A stretch of 64,000 bases of DNA, from positions 6,572,001 to 6,636,000 of the forward strand of contig NC_061475.1 of assembly GCF_022581195.2 (NCBI RefSeq), read 5' to 3'. The DNA comes from Helicoverpa zea (taxonomy: Eukaryota; Arthropoda; Insecta; Lepidoptera; Noctuidae). The notes beneath the pieces are model-generated. The model ran no database searches. It was not told the origin of the DNA and saw only the letters and a list, made by a program, of their open reading frames with translations. The position numbers were made by a program, and so were the translations under genes. Below, in pieces: positions 44,351 to 57,395 of the stretch (within the stretch, counting starts at the first letter, position 1; each line of letters starts with the position of its first letter).

Positions 44351-47339
44351 CGAATATTGCTTGGTTCAAAATATTTAGTAAGTAGGTGTAAGTTATCTGT
44401 AAAATCTCTCAGTACAACTAAAACATTTTTACTAAAAGCATTAGCAATACAGAGCCTTAAAATATTTCTACAATTCATTACAAAAATGCTAGTGGATCCA
44501 AATAAATCAGGAGAAGCCTGCCTTTAAATTTATTGCTCGTTTTTATACTTTTAAATCTTTGTTTATCTGTGGATAGCTGGATTGGCTATGGTATTGCGGC
44601 ATCGGCAGTTAGATGGATTTCATTTGTTATCTGTATAGCATTGTTTTTTCAATAATGCGGCCATTTGTTTCAATGGTACCATTTATTTTTATTTAATTTA
44701 CGAAAAAGTTGTTTGTATTTAATGGTCATATCAGAGATGTGGTATGTTTTTTTTTACACTTGTATATAAATGCAAAAAAGTTTTATTGCAAGTTTTATTG
44801 CACGCTTTCACAACTAGGCAGCTTCGACAGCGATGGAAGCGGCGAACCAAGAAAGTAAAAATTAGATATTTTAAATATTTGGTAGCCTTTATATGGTTAT
44901 ACCTATAAATATCAAAAATTCAAGCAAGCAATATTCTAAGCAATTCTCATCTCTAAAGACGCAATAAATGATATGTATATTTTCATGTGAAAACCTAAGG
45001 TCCAGGCAATTTCATAGTAAACCGAACCGCTTAGTTTTCAGTTTGACAGATGAACAAGACGATATCAAACTTCTACGATGAGGCCCAAATTCACCGAAAA
45101 CATAAACGTCCGTGTTTGTTAAAACAACTGCTTGCTTTGAAAATTGAACTTGTAAATTCCTAGTAAATAATTGTTGCAAAGAAATTGACTTTTGTTTTGT
45201 CAGTGAAATTGGGCCTCTAAAGTAAATTAACCGTGGGTATATAGCCAGGGCGGTCATCTTTGTATGGATCCCTGTAAAAAACGTGCCGTTTACATGTACT
45301 ATAATAAGTGTTCAACTTTCACTATGGCATCCTAAAACCTTATATGCACTAACATTATAAGGTGCGATCAGCTTATAAGATTTCTCCTCACTTCGTATTC
45401 TGTGCACGAAGCTTCTATTAGCGATCCTTATCTATCTATTAAGATTTTTTCCCTTTAACTTATACTAGTTTTACGCCCGACTTTGCTTGAAAAGAGGATT
45501 TAAAATGCAATTATATTTTGTAAGAATAACAAGTAGGAGGGTATTTTTTTATAAAATTTATTTTTATTAGTATGATTAAAAATAAGTTACACCACTTCAT
45601 CATAATTCTTCATGTGACTCCTATTTAATCAACCTCTAATACTGAACAAGTAATATTAAGTGTCAAAAATAATATTCTGTTTGCACTGTCATTTCGTGAT
45701 TTTGTTTGCACTATCATTTCATTGGTAGCTTTAGGATATTTCCTTCTTCCCAACCCTCTCATCCCTATAATTCAAATCCTAATATCCTATGTACTAATTC
45801 AAAACTATTAGAATGAGAATGTAATCTGTGGTCAAAACATAATAAAAGTGCGCATCTCCAGCGCCACCTATCGACCTCGAACAAGCAACTTCAGTTCGAA
45901 TGCCAGCAATGGCCGGCCGGCATCAATAATTATTTTTTTTTTACGTTTAAACAAACACACACTGCGTTTTTCTTCCCCATATCAAACAAAACTACACAAA
46001 CTTACAAATAGATTCGAACTTCTTACATTAGGAAGATTTCCACACAATAATTACTACTACTCCCCCTTTTTCCTCTTTTACCCCAATTTCGGGGTAGTTG
46101 GGGGAATTGCCACGTATTTATGTCAAAGACTGATCCCTAAGGGGGAAAGATAGTGAACATTTAGGATGTGATTCTTCCCCTTTGTATCTTTTGTAAAGAC
46201 TGTTAATTAGTGGAAATTGTTTTTGTTGTAGTTGTAATAGTATTATGGTTTCTAAAAGTTGGTGCTGTTTGTAATAATGCGTTTTGCATGCCAAGAAGGT
46301 AGGGTACACTGGTTGAATAAGAAATGTTGTAATATCTAATTATACATATAATTGCGCACATTCTATGCTAATGCTAATAACTTAACAACAGTTGTGCCAA
46401 TATTTATAAAACTGATTCATCAAAAACAAATGCTGGAAAACCAATTTTCAGTCACACAAAAAAACTGCATCCGATTCGATTCACCCCTTGAATAACTACT
46501 GTGAACAAAACACAATAGTGGTCAAACTTATAATACCTGTTTTGAAAACCAAAGGTAAATAAGACAATAATACCATATCAGATAACCTAAATGGAAATGT
46601 TTGCTATTATCATAATTAGGCGTTGTTAGCTACTTAATACCTATTTAATTGTAACATATAATTTACCATATAATGCTTTAAACCTTTGTTAATATATAAC
46701 TCTTCAGTTATGTACAAATTAGGAGTTCTATCATACACGTTTTTAGTTATGAAAACGCACATTCTAAACGCAGACGGCAGGTCTAGTTTTTACTATTCTC
46801 AATGGCGACTCGCAACCAACCACTAAGTCCATGAAAGAAGATAGGAAGAAAGAAAAGACATTTATTGACACAAATACCCGACAGCATAAAATGTTAATTT
46901 AATACAATAAAAATAAAATAAAAAGGTAAAAATAAACTCAGTTCATCATTTGAGTCTACGATGAGTTGCTCGTATTAATCACTTTGAAATTTTTATAATC
47001 CACGCTCGTTCATGTTTTCTATGCGTGTAATAAGATCGTGATCAACCGCCATAAACTTTGACGAGAGCTTATACTAAACTTTCGTTGCTGTTTACACGCA
47101 GTAGAAACACCTATTCTGTACATACCTTTAAATAATCCTCTAATACCGTAAAATTTGTATAATCCTGGGCATTTAACAAACCAATTTTGCCCCCATAAAC
47201 CGAAACTCGGTTAGAATAAAAATCAATTAAGCTCAACCAAAACTACCATTTTGGCCAACTATTTAAGCCAAGATTACATTAAAATAAATTATTATTACGC
47301 CGCAGATAAGGCTAGTTACACATGTCCGTTTATACTTGG
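44351..47339. other. AT-rich gene-free DNA
   Basis: Only short frames are present, with no recognisable homology. Repeat-like fragments occur near 45470 (TTTTACGCCCGACTTTGCTTG) and 46070-46150 (CCCAATTTCGGGGTAGTTGG) but cannot be classed. Confidence 0.4.
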
Positions 47340-47646
47340 ACTATTCTCACGGAGGATGGAAAATGGGCGAAGATGCCATAAGGAAGGTGGGTCAAGCGCC
47401 TTCTTGCAGGCTAAATAAAATACGGCAGGCGTTACTAAAACGATCAACTATGAGAGGTTCGTTTGGGTTCCTTGAGACATCTGTCAAAGATTGGTGCTAA
47501 TTTGATTTAGAAAACTTACAAGTTCTAAAGAAGGCATATACCTAAGGGTGGAGGAAGTAACACCCGCAGCTACTTTCGGCGCTATTTTCTTAGGGGATTT
47601 TCTTTACGACATCTCCGCTGAACATTTTGTTCTCCGTGACTATTCT
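47340..47646. mobile_element. hAT-like MITE, complete, with 8-bp TSD
   Basis: The element 47348-47638 runs CACGGAGGATGG... to ...TTTTGTTCTCCGTG and is flanked by ACTATTCT on both sides (47340-47347, 47639-47646). Terminal repeats share about 30-40 bp including GCGGAGATG. An 8-bp duplication is the hAT hallmark. It is 291 bp and non-coding. Confidence 0.88.
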
Positions 47647-49560
47647 ATACACGTTTGCTATCTGTGTCCGTTAATGTGCACCGAGCTTATGTTCGGGTTT
47701 CGTCTGTGCCATACGAAATAGGAATTGTAGTTTTAGTAGATTATTTTTGAGTGAAAGATGTTTTAATTAAATGTAATTGATAAATTACTTCGTCTGGTTA
47801 GATTTCCATATTTGACAAACATTTCGAAATAGTTATTTATACCTAGTATGTAGAAAGCGGTTTTGCTTGCCCAGATAAAAAAGTATTCCTTAGAAGAAAG
47901 ATATTATTAAATTCTATTCTAAAATCGGCATCCTAACTAACACTGAGAAGGGACTAAGACCAGTAAGTTTTTTCAAACGCGTTTAAAAAATCAAACTGCA
48001 GCTTTATACTTTGAATTCTTGTTTAATTAAGTTATTATAATTATATTGGAGATTATTATTTTTTTACTAAATTCATTAGCCACCAATGAATACAGCCAAT
48101 ATGAAAAGATATTTACATAAAACCTCCCAAATCATGTAATGAAGTTTCTAACACCCAAAAGTGTTCTAAGAAAATTCCGAAACAAGGTTCTCCCCGAAGC
48201 AAGTCTGAACCATTTTTTCGGCATATTTATTGTTCCTTATTAAGCTTAAATGGCCAAACGGCCCCTGAACTTACTAGTGTAATGATAACAATAGAAAGGG
48301 ACTGTTTGGATGTGGTTGGGGCTGGGAAAACAACGATTAAGTGTTAAATTTTGTATTCCAATGCTTGGAAAGGCGATTGACATATAGCACCGTGCATCGA
48401 CAAGAAAGGGGTTGGCGGTGAAGCCGATTTCATAGCGTTTTTACGAAATAAACTTTAGATCACGGAATTTCATTTTTAACACACTTATTAAATTATTCTT
48501 ATTGAAAACATCGTGGGACGCACCCACGATAGATTATTCGGTTATGGTCATAACTGTCATCGTAGAATAGGAGCGATCGCGTTGAGAGCTCTGATCGACT
48601 CTTAATAACTCATCATCATCAAAATCAGTTTAAATCTATTTTACGGTAGAAATTGTCCAACTAAGTAAACAGAATGTAGCTTCTAACGCAGTTTACGTAA
48701 TTCAAATTGTTATATATATTTACGTAGGTACTCCACAACTTCACCTGCAATGCAACGAAAAATCCCTCTTGTTTCAAAGCCCCACATTTACGGTCATTTC
48801 GGTGGGAAAATGCCACTGTAATCTTTATTTATTGTTTTGCGCCCAAATTTGCTTTGTTTCAGTGTCTCGTTCGCTACCAAATTTGGTGCAATGCATAGAC
48901 ATATAAATGCCCATAGTGAATGTTATTTGAATGTCTTGAGATATGATGTTTTGCTACTGACGATGGGGTTTATTGACAGTTAAAGATCTTTTATAGACGG
49001 ATCATTGAAAATGTTATGGGGTTTCGGTAGTATATTTGTGTTAGGATGCAAAATGAGGGCCTGATAAAAATGTTATAGCAATGTTTCATTTAGTAGATTA
49101 TTGCAATAAATTATGAATTAGTCTTATTGAAGATAATTCCTACCAAAAACTGCAATAAGCTTTAAGAGCTTAGTGGGTATCATCATAACAAATCTTACAA
49201 TTTTGATCGCGATATTTCTCATTCTAACTTAAATAATAATCTTAAAGCATGTGTTATGAAGCAAACTGTCAAACTTGGCGATTCAATAAAATATCAAAAT
49301 CAAATCAGATCAAAACGTTTATGCTCATATCTAAATTGAGTCTTTTCTAAACGTTTTTAATCAAACTACATCTATTCAAAGTCACCAATAACTTTAAAAT
49401 ACCAATATTTATAAAAGATATGAAAAATATTAAAAGAACTCCAGCACGCTGCAGACTAAACTGTTGGTAGTAGATAGTTGATTCGACAATTTATTTTTGA
49501 AGGTTATCTTGAATCCAATCAAACTTCATATTATTATAGGTTTGATATAGACCAAATACA
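47647..49560. other. AT-rich gene-free DNA
   Basis: No coding pattern or shared repeat could be supported. Confidence 0.4.
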
Positions 49561-49735
49561 GTCAGTAAATCTGACACCAGTCTAACCAAGGAGTATTGGG
49601 TTGCCCGGGTACCTAACTGGGTTGAGGGAATCAGATAGGCAGTCGCTCCTTGTAAAGCACTGGTACTCAGCTACATCCGGTTAGACTGAAAGCCGACTCC
49701 AACATAGTTGGGAAAAAGGCTCGGAGGATGGATAG
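49561..49735 (+). repeat. SINE-A, 3' half
   Basis: It starts at GTCAGTAAATCTGACACCAG and runs to CATAGTTGGGAAAAAGGCTCGG with a short GGATGGATA tail. Confidence 0.85.
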
Positions 49736-50244
49736 ACCGAATACCTGATTGTTGTAATGTGCACAATACACATATATCAACATGTGCACACTACCGTTCA
49801 TCTCCATACTCATCAATGAATGTTTTATAGCTAAAAGAATTGAATCCAATTTACGTTCTTTCCCCAAAAATCAAAAAGCACTTACCCAGATCACATCATG
49901 TAAAAGTTTTTATAACTTTAACTGTAATTAGGTCCGTGAGAGTCTAAATGAGTGAATTACTTCCCTACCTTCCTATATAAATTTCCTTTTTATCGTTTCT
50001 CTCAAGGGTCTGTAATAATTATTAGACGGTGGATCATAAAATTAAAATGCTTTATAATCGTTGAATACGGTTTTTACAACTAGGGAATAGAGCACTTAGG
50101 AATAAACCTTTACGATACCATTTAAATAAAAAAGGTATTATCCTTGCCTAATAATAGGTACCTACATATCTGAAAGTAGCTCTGTTTGTCCGTCGTTCTT
50201 TCAGGCAAAATCTACTGATTCGATTTCAATCAAACAGAGATAGA

Positions 50245-50380
50245 TTTTTTTTGTGAGTAGTCATCAAATGACCCCTCCCGCCGTGGGTGCAGCGTGAGGG
50301 AGTGTCAGGCTCTTACTGATTAAAACCGTTTTCCTTCTTATGCCCTTAATGTCGGTAACTCTTTCGAACAATACCGCAGC
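50245..50380 (-). mobile_element. R1-clade 3' UTR fragment
   Basis: T-run, then GTCATCAAATGACCCCTCCC and GGGAGTGTCAGGCTCTTACTG, ending CTTTCGAACAATACCGCAGC. The 5' limit (GCTGCGG, read on the minus strand) is the same as in the copy at 42251. A scrap of dispersed repeat (AAACCGCGGGGAATAGCTAG) lies at 50460-50480. Confidence 0.85.
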
Positions 50381-50489
50381 TGCAACACAGATAGTATATG
50401 GCCTGAGAAAAGACAGGCCATTTCTTCGAGAGTTAGAAGTAGTTCCTATGGACGCAGGTGAAACCGCGGGGAATAGCTAGTACTTTATA

Positions 50490-50995
50490 ATACGTAAATA
50501 AAATTATTTAAATGCCATACGCTTATATTCATCGTTGTTATCTAAAGCTACACACTCGGTGCTAATTTTATAATTATTGAGGATAATCTGACCTGACTGT
50601 ACTTTCATAGGGAAACTGAAAATTGGCGTCGGAATAACTGTTTTAGTTGATTTTTCTAGCTGGAATTCAGTAAATATTTAACTAAATATATTTATGTATT
50701 TATTGGAACAGAGATTAGGTTTATTTTTATTATGAATCTATACCGATTACCGAAGCTCAAAAGTATTTCCAAATTAGGGCGCGCTGCTTTAAAAAAGTTA
50801 CTTAAAACCGACAAAGTAGTTGAGATCCGAAAGTCGATAACTTCTCTCCTCTCAGCTTGATCAAAATCCTCCCATTTTCCGCCGAAGATTGACTTAATTT
50901 GATTGATTCACGAAATCCACTACAATATATTAATTGAAGAGTCTGTATGTAGTTTATCCATCTATTACGAAGGCCTCATTTATCACCCAACCAAG
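50490..50995. other. AT-rich gene-free DNA
   Basis: Nothing recognised. Confidence 0.4.
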
Positions 50996-51296
50996 GTTAT
51001 GAACATGGATAACAAAATGACTAGCGGACATGTTATAACACAAAATCTCCTAAGAAAGTAGAGCGCCAAAATGTGGGTGTGCGGGGGATGGGGCACGTTC
51101 CAAGCTCAAGCCTTACATGCGTTCTTTGGAACCCGCCCGCCGGAAGATGTCTTAAAGTACCCGAACACCTCGTTAATTCATTCGTAACTGATCGTTTTGG
51201 TCATAACTACCGTCCGTATTTCAAATGCTGAGATGGCGCCTAACCTATCTGCCATACAGCATCTCCGCTCATCTTTCCTTGCTCCAAGGTTATGAA
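50996..51296. mobile_element. hAT-like MITE, complete, with 8-bp TSD
   Basis: The element 51004-51288 (CATGGATAACAAAATGACTAGC ... CATCTTTCCTTGCTCCAAG) is flanked by GTTATGAA at 50996-51003 and 51289-51296. It is inverted relative to the copy at 47348. 285 bp, non-coding. Confidence 0.88.
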
Positions 51297-51424
51297 CGTT
51301 ATGTATTGCTTCACGAAGATTGTTTTGGCTGGTAAAGCCAATTTGACGATGTATTACTCCGATACATCTCAGATTAAGGGCAAATTCAATAACTTTTCCA
51401 AAATAATTATAACAATTTTATCGA

Positions 51425-51560
51425 TTATTCAGCCAATATATTATGTCCAATGCTGGACAAAGGCCTCCCCAAAAGATCGCTACTTGCTTGATCTGCAACA
51501 ACTCGCTTCCCCTGCTTCCCGGTCACCTTGGTCAGATCATCCGTCCATCTAATAGAGGGC
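51425..51560 (-). mobile_element. RTE-type 3' fragment
   Basis: TCCAATGCTGGACAAAGGCC is the RTE 3' motif. The minus strand translates as GRPSIRWTDDLTKVTG, the C-terminal block of RTE proteins. A short 5'-truncated remnant. Confidence 0.7.
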
Positions 51561-52654
51561 CTGCCCATGCTGCGTCTTCATCGCACTCTTCTGCCAAGCC
51601 TGCCAAGCCTGGCATTATTGAAAAAGGAGTTGTCAAAATTGTAATAGGGTTCAAACCACTTTTGTTCACACGAGTGTAAAACGAGAAAGAAATCATTGAA
51701 CGCCATTAATTCGGTCTGTACAATCGTAAGACCATTTGTTATTGACCATGGAGGCTATTCTCTTATTAGATCAGCCATCTAAGCAGGACATTAGATCAAT
51801 TATTAAGTAGTACACAGCCAGACTGGTAGCCGAGAAAACTATGTTGAGGTCAGTTAGACAGTTGCTCCATGTTAAATTGGGATCTGACTCCTAAGTGGCT
51901 TCAGACAGACAGACAAAGTCAGTAACTAATATCTAGTCTCAACTTTTAGATATCACGTTTTTTGAAACATAATTACAGTGATTTTGTATTCGGGTTCCGT
52001 AGATACAAGTCTATAACCGTATTTTTAGGGATCCGCGCAACATTAAAGGTAATAACAATAAAATAAGGATTTTGATTTTCATTTCGATGTGTTTTTACAC
52101 TGTTGAGTTTTATGTTGTACTTTTAGGATCCAAATTCAATATCTATAAAGAGACTGTATAGGATAATAATGGAAATACAATACCTTTTTTTAGGTAACTA
52201 TTTCGCGATTGGATGAACCGGTTTTTTAAGTATAGAAGTCGGTGTTTCAGCGGTGGTTCTAATGATTCATCGAAGTCGGCTTCAAAATTATTATACAAAC
52301 AATATTATTTTTAGTTACATATAAATATATATGCCATCTTTCACATAACTCATTTGTCGTTTATTTGGTCTAATAGAATAGTTAATATTTAAAAATATAT
52401 TTACCACTGTTTCAGATCATAAAATGTTGATGCAAAATGCCTTCATTTAACCTTAAGGAACAAATTCTCACAAACGACATCTTAAAAAACTTTCTTCGCT
52501 TCACAAAATCTCACATAATCATAAAGCTAATGATATCATCACGCAAAATATGTGTCAAGGGAACTAGGAACGAGTTCACTGAAAACATAAACGTTCGTTT
52601 GTCTTCAAAACAACAGTTAACTTTGAAAATTGAACGTGAAAATTCGTAATCATC
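51561..52654. other. AT-rich DNA with a SINE-A scrap
   Basis: About 51800-51900 has weak SINE-A similarity (GGTCAGTTAGACAGTTGCTCC). No gene was recognised. Confidence 0.4.
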
Positions 52655-53022
52655 ATCATCTGCATGCCTTCTCACAACTAAGTTGGGGTCGGCTTCCAGT
52701 CTAACCGGTGCAGCTGAGCACCAATGTTTAACAAGGAGCAACTACCTATCTGACCTCCTCAACCCAGTTACTCGGGCACCCAATACACCTTGGTAAGACT
52801 GGTTTCTGACTACCCGTAACGACTGCCAAAGAGGTTGAATGACAGCCGGGACCTACAGTTTATCTTGGCCTACGAAACACGGTCATTGGTGTCCAAGATA
52901 TATGTATGTACATAGAAAGTGCATACAATCTCAGAAAACTTCCATTGGTATGTTCATACACACGTATGAAATCACACTCAAACTTGAGAGGTTAGTTCTT
53001 TACCCACTAGGCTACTAATTTA
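52655..53022 (-). repeat. SINE-A, full length
   Basis: It begins at the tail (ATCATCATCATCTGCATGCC), has the full 3' half, the AACACGGTCATTGGTGTCC body and a head ending CCCACTAGGCTACTAA. About 370 bp. Confidence 0.87.
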
Positions 53023-53758
53023 TAGTTGACAGTTGTTTTAAGAAAGCTGACGTTTATATATTTGGTGAACTTCTGCCAAAATAAACAGCGTAATGAAACA
53101 TGGAATAAGAAATTGTTGAATTATACAATAAATTTTAATAAACAAATGCAAGTGACATTGATATGCTAATGCATGTCATTTCGGTTGTTTTTTAAATTTT
53201 TCCAAGAAAGGGGAGCGGTATATTATGCTGCATATTTTTCTTTATTTGGAATAACTGATTTGTGCAGTTATGGTGGAAAAATAAAGAGATTTTGCAATTC
53301 AAACTAATTTGTCAATGTTTCTCTGTATTGTACTCCGTATTATTCAGGAGTTGGATTTTTTCACGCATTTCTTAACAACTTTATTGTGTCTACCAATATT
53401 ATCATTGGTAGATATATCATATTTATAATTGCTATCAAACTTATCATTTTGCCATCTTAAACTCCATTTCTTATATGGAACAGTAATTTGAAATTCACTT
53501 CCACTATACCCATTCAAATTCTTCTACAAATTACAACTACCCCCTACAACATTTTCCACAGTTCCCACAAATCTTAAACTACCCCAACACTGAACAATAC
53601 ATTATTCTTGAAAACTAATTCACTTAAGACTGAACTAATTAATTATACACAAGTTCGCTTCCTACTACTCACCTTTACTTGTAAAATAAAGGGAACAGTC
53701 CGTATAAATTTTCGCAGAACTCAGGGCGAAATAATCGTATTCTTGGTTCATTTAATGC
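53023..53758. other. AT-rich gene-free DNA
   Basis: Nothing recognised. Confidence 0.4.
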
Positions 53759-54052
53759 TTCCTTCGCACGGAGTAAGGAACAATGAGCGGAGATGCCATA
53801 ATACAGGTAGATCAATCACCGTCTTTTAGGTCAAATTCGTGATTAAAACGATCAGTTACGAGTGAAGTGACGAGGTGTACGGGTTCTTTGCGACGTCTGC
53901 CAACGATTTTTGGTATTACAAAAAATGGTCATGTCCAAAGAAAACGGTAATTTTCTTCGTCCCGCGAATATTTCGCATTTCGGCGCGCTACTTTCTTAGG
54001 CATTTTCCGTTATGGCACCTCCGCTAGTCATTTTGTTCTCCATGTTCCTACG
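53759..54052. mobile_element. hAT-like MITE, complete, with 8-bp TSD (one mismatch)
   Basis: The element 53767-54044 runs CACGGAGTAAGG... to ...TTTTGTTCTCCATG. Flanks are TTCCTTCG (53759-53766) and TTCCTACG (54045-54052). The interior carries CGATCAGTTACGAG and CTTTGCGACGTCTGCCAACG, shared with the copy at 47348. Confidence 0.85.
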
Positions 54053-55403
54053 AGTAATTTGCTGTCTCAGGAAAATCATCCTTACCCCTGATTTTATTCG
54101 GGGAAGACAATTTTTTAGGTTGAAACCTCCTTTATCTGGTAGGAACATGCCTTTAGTGTTAATTTTTCTGCTCGTTATTGTACCTCAATTAGGGTTTTGG
54201 GATTACTGTTTTTTGTGGTTTAGGTTTTGTGAATAGAATATTGTTGGGGTGATAATATTTAACTTTAAGCATAGAACATTTTCCATGTTAAACGAACAGA
54301 TATGGCTAGTGAGTGTTAAATCATCCTAAGTATCCTTGTATTTGAGGCTACAAAAGATTTTTATTTTTTTTAAGCCACGTTACTGGCAGTTAAAAAGTTC
54401 TTCTTTATTATCCTAAACGCATACAGGAAGCATTTTAAAGCCATCATCAAAAAAAATACAACTAAAAATATTATCATGTCCCATTAAAACTTAAACAGCT
54501 TTCTTAAAGAGGTACTAAAAAGTGCTTGAATTATTGTCTAAGTACCGATCGTCAATGTTTACGAGCGTCTGCTTGTAAACGTGTTTGTAGAACTTTTAAC
54601 AGCCAAACTTTAACATGACTGCTTTACTATTTTTAAGGAGAGATTGTTCTTTTAATTTATACCAGCTATTTCCTCCGGTTTCACCAGAAGACTAAGGAAA
54701 TACTAAGGAAAAGTGAAGGATAACTGTCTCGAGAGGACCGTCTATCTTCTTACATTTCAATGGGTATAGTCGTTTATACGTGTCCTGACTCTAGACTCAG
54801 CACATCGACATGTACAAGGAACAGTTCTAGCCGAAAGGTGTTTTCCAGATGTTACTTTTTTCTATGAGCCCTAGTTGCCTAAAGTAAAAGTATAACTAAA
54901 AGAAAATATTCGTTTTGCCGAAATACCTTTTCAAATAAACATTCTGGATTAGATAGATAGATAGATAGATTATGCTTTATTGTACACCTAGAAAATTAAC
55001 AACACAGGACATCACAACACACAAAGAATAGTACAAATGGCGGTCTTATCGCTAATCAGCGATTTCTTCTAGTAAGTAGTAGTAGTAATTTTTTAAACAT
55101 CGTTTTCTATACGAAAAATAATTTACTTCATAAATTCATAAATCCATTTCCACGGTCTTTGCTAGAACGGTTTTTGCCATAGAAAATTTATAGTTTTTGA
55201 ACTTATTAAAGTTTAAAACGCACTCCTCTGAGAGGTTTTTATATTTTAAAAGGGGTGTTAAATTTTTACAGTTTATAGCACTAATTATAACAGTTTATGA
55301 ACTTATTAAAATATTCTCGAAAACTGCTGAACCCTGAGAATCTATTTTACCTTCATCGAATCCAAAATGTTTAGTTTTCAGTTTTAAATAGGTAGCAACT
55401 AAT
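54053..55403. other. AT-rich DNA with a (GATA)n tract
   Basis: A short (TAGA)n microsatellite at 54950-54969 precedes TTATGCTTTATTGTACACC, possibly a retroelement tail read on the minus strand. No gene was recognised. Confidence 0.4.
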
Positions 55404-55478
55404 AATGGCCACGGCTGATTTCGGTCACGGCGGCTGTTCTCATATCAGGAGATCAGTCAGCTGCGCAGGACATATTAT
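55404..55478 (-). repeat. SINE-D-like fragment
   Basis: GGCCACGGCTGATTTCGGTCAC and GGCGGCTGTTCTCATATCAGG are the reverse complement of the block at 19634-19705. The head is degraded. Confidence 0.5.
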
Positions 55479-56124
55479 AGAGCACGAGCATTTCAGCAGA
55501 CGCAAGTGCACTCACTATTCCTTGACTTTCATACTTACCCCGATGAGATGGCAATCCAACACGACCGAAAAGAAATCAGCACCTATAGCTTTCATGAAAC
55601 TAAACCTTCCTCATGAGCCAGGCTACATTATTGATGAAATTGCATGAAAATCTGTGCAAGTTTCTTGATAGACGTATCAAAGTACTTTATTTAACTTCCA
55701 TATTAATGCATTCAAAAACCACACAATTAATATTTTCTGAACAAAAAAATAACGTGATCAATAATTGTTATTTATAGAGCTAACATTTTTTCTGCTTCCG
55801 ATGTCTGCGAGAGATCCTAAGATTTCTAGTCTAGACATTATAATATTTTTATATCATTGTATATCTAGGCTACAACAAATAACAGATGTTTGTTTTGTTA
55901 ATGTCACAGCTTTTAGAGCAAATGTAACTAATGTTATGTTTTCATTATGTCATATCGTTTTTTTATTTTTTTGGATAATAAAAGAAAGTAAAGATGTGTG
56001 TATGATATAATATTGTAACTCACACATATTTTAGACTCTACTCGAAACCTGCTGAAAGGAAATACGTCTAGTAGCTGTCTGGAGATACGATTGAAATCAT
56101 TGGTGGAAAGTAGTCTTCATCGTC
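55479..56124. other. AT-rich gene-free DNA
   Basis: Nothing recognised. Confidence 0.4.
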
Positions 56125-56225
56125 ATCATCATCATCATCTCAGCCATATGACGCGCACTGCTGAATTTAGGCCTCCCCCTTAGATCTCCACAGATACCTG
56201 TTGGAGGCGATCTGCATCCGTCTTC
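56125..56225 (-). mobile_element. RTE-type 3' fragment with (GATGAT)n tail
   Basis: A CATCATCATCATCATC tail is followed by CTCAGCCATATGACGCGCACTG and GGCCTCCCCCTTAGATCTCC. The minus strand resembles the 3' UTR of an RTE subfamily different from the intact copy. Confidence 0.65.
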
Positions 56226-56474
56226 CGAAAGTAGTCTTAGCTGAGAATAATTTAAAATATATGTTTTTGTTATTTTGTTTGCTTTTTAAAACTCCAAAAC
56301 TATTAAATTGATTTGAAAAGTTTACCGTTGAAAAGTAACATTATTCCCAAGTAACATAGCCGCCGCTATACTTCACTTCTCCAGGTAGCATTGACTATGT
56401 ATTATATCCAGGTATCTTAAGCAGTTCCGATGGGACGCGATTAAAAACGTGAGTAGTATTACTGTTACAGCCTT

Positions 56475-56757
56475 TTTTTTGTCATCCCACTGCTGTGCAC
56501 AGGCCTCCTCACGCACGGAGAAGGATTGAGCATTAATCACCACGCTTGCTCTATGCGGGTTGGTGATTTCAGACTATATAGTTCAGGTTTCCTCAAGATG
56601 TTTTCCTTCACCTTTTTATCAGCCATTGGTGTCCAAGATATACTTAGAAAGTACATACAAATTTAGAAAAGTTGCATTGGTACTTGCCTGACCTGGAATA
56701 GAACCCACACCCTCATACTCGAGAGGTTGGTTCTATACCCACTAGGCCACCACGACA
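56475..56757 (-). repeat. SINE-B, full length
   Basis: The head (right end, CCCACTAGGCCACCACGAC, with TGGAATAGAACCCACACCC as B-box region) is the same as in SINE-A. After TGGTGTCCAAGATATACTTAG the sequence switches to a different 3' half: AACCTGAACTATATAG..., GAGCATTAATCACCACGCTTGC and CCACTGCTGTGCACAGGCC. About 283 bp. Confidence 0.85.
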
Positions 56758-57204
56758 TTTACAACACAACTAGTATTAAATAACTTAAACCTAATAAACC
56801 AACAAACAAATCAAACCTCTTTTCCTAACAAACATGCTGCTTAGAAACAAACAGTTTCAATACTCCTTAATATATCGCGGAACTTTTTATAGCACTCGCA
56901 TCGGCCAAAGTTTGTAGAAAATGGGGAAAAAATGTGTTTTCTCCATATGGTGCCTTTGTACGAGATTCCAGTGTAGAGGGACGAATAGACGTGTGTTTTA
57001 CTTGTGTTTTGGGGCGCTCCCTTTTTGAGATAGACTTGGTTTTTCATGTGGTTTTTAGTTAGCAGAAGGTTAGCAAATGGGGAGATGAATAGTAAGTTTG
57101 TATAATGAAGTCTTTGGTTTAATTACCTTCCTTTCGAACAGAAACATAAACTGAATTCTTTACAAACCATCATTCTCGATATAATCCTGATTTTTATCAT
57201 CATT

Positions 57205-57395
57205 TGAAAAGCCTTTTCCCAACTACGTTGGGGTCGGTTTCCAGTCTAACTGTATGGAGCTGAGTATCAGTGTTTTACAAGGAGCGACTGACCGTTATTA
57301 CTAGGGCAACCCAATATCCCTAGGTAAGATTAGTTGTCAGGCTTACTGGCTTCTGACTACCCCTAACGTCTGCCAAAGATGTTCAAATGACAATC
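57205..57395 (-). repeat. SINE-A, 3' half
   Basis: AGCCTTTTCCCAACTACGTTGG through ACAAGGAGCGACTGACCG to GTCTGCCAAAGATGTTCAAATG. A short internal deletion removes part of the CTCCTCAACCCAGTTACC block. Confidence 0.8.

Noticed and set aside
45848..46153. 101-codon plus-strand frame
   Set aside because: Low-complexity and Phe/Tyr-rich from T-runs; no motif, likely chance.
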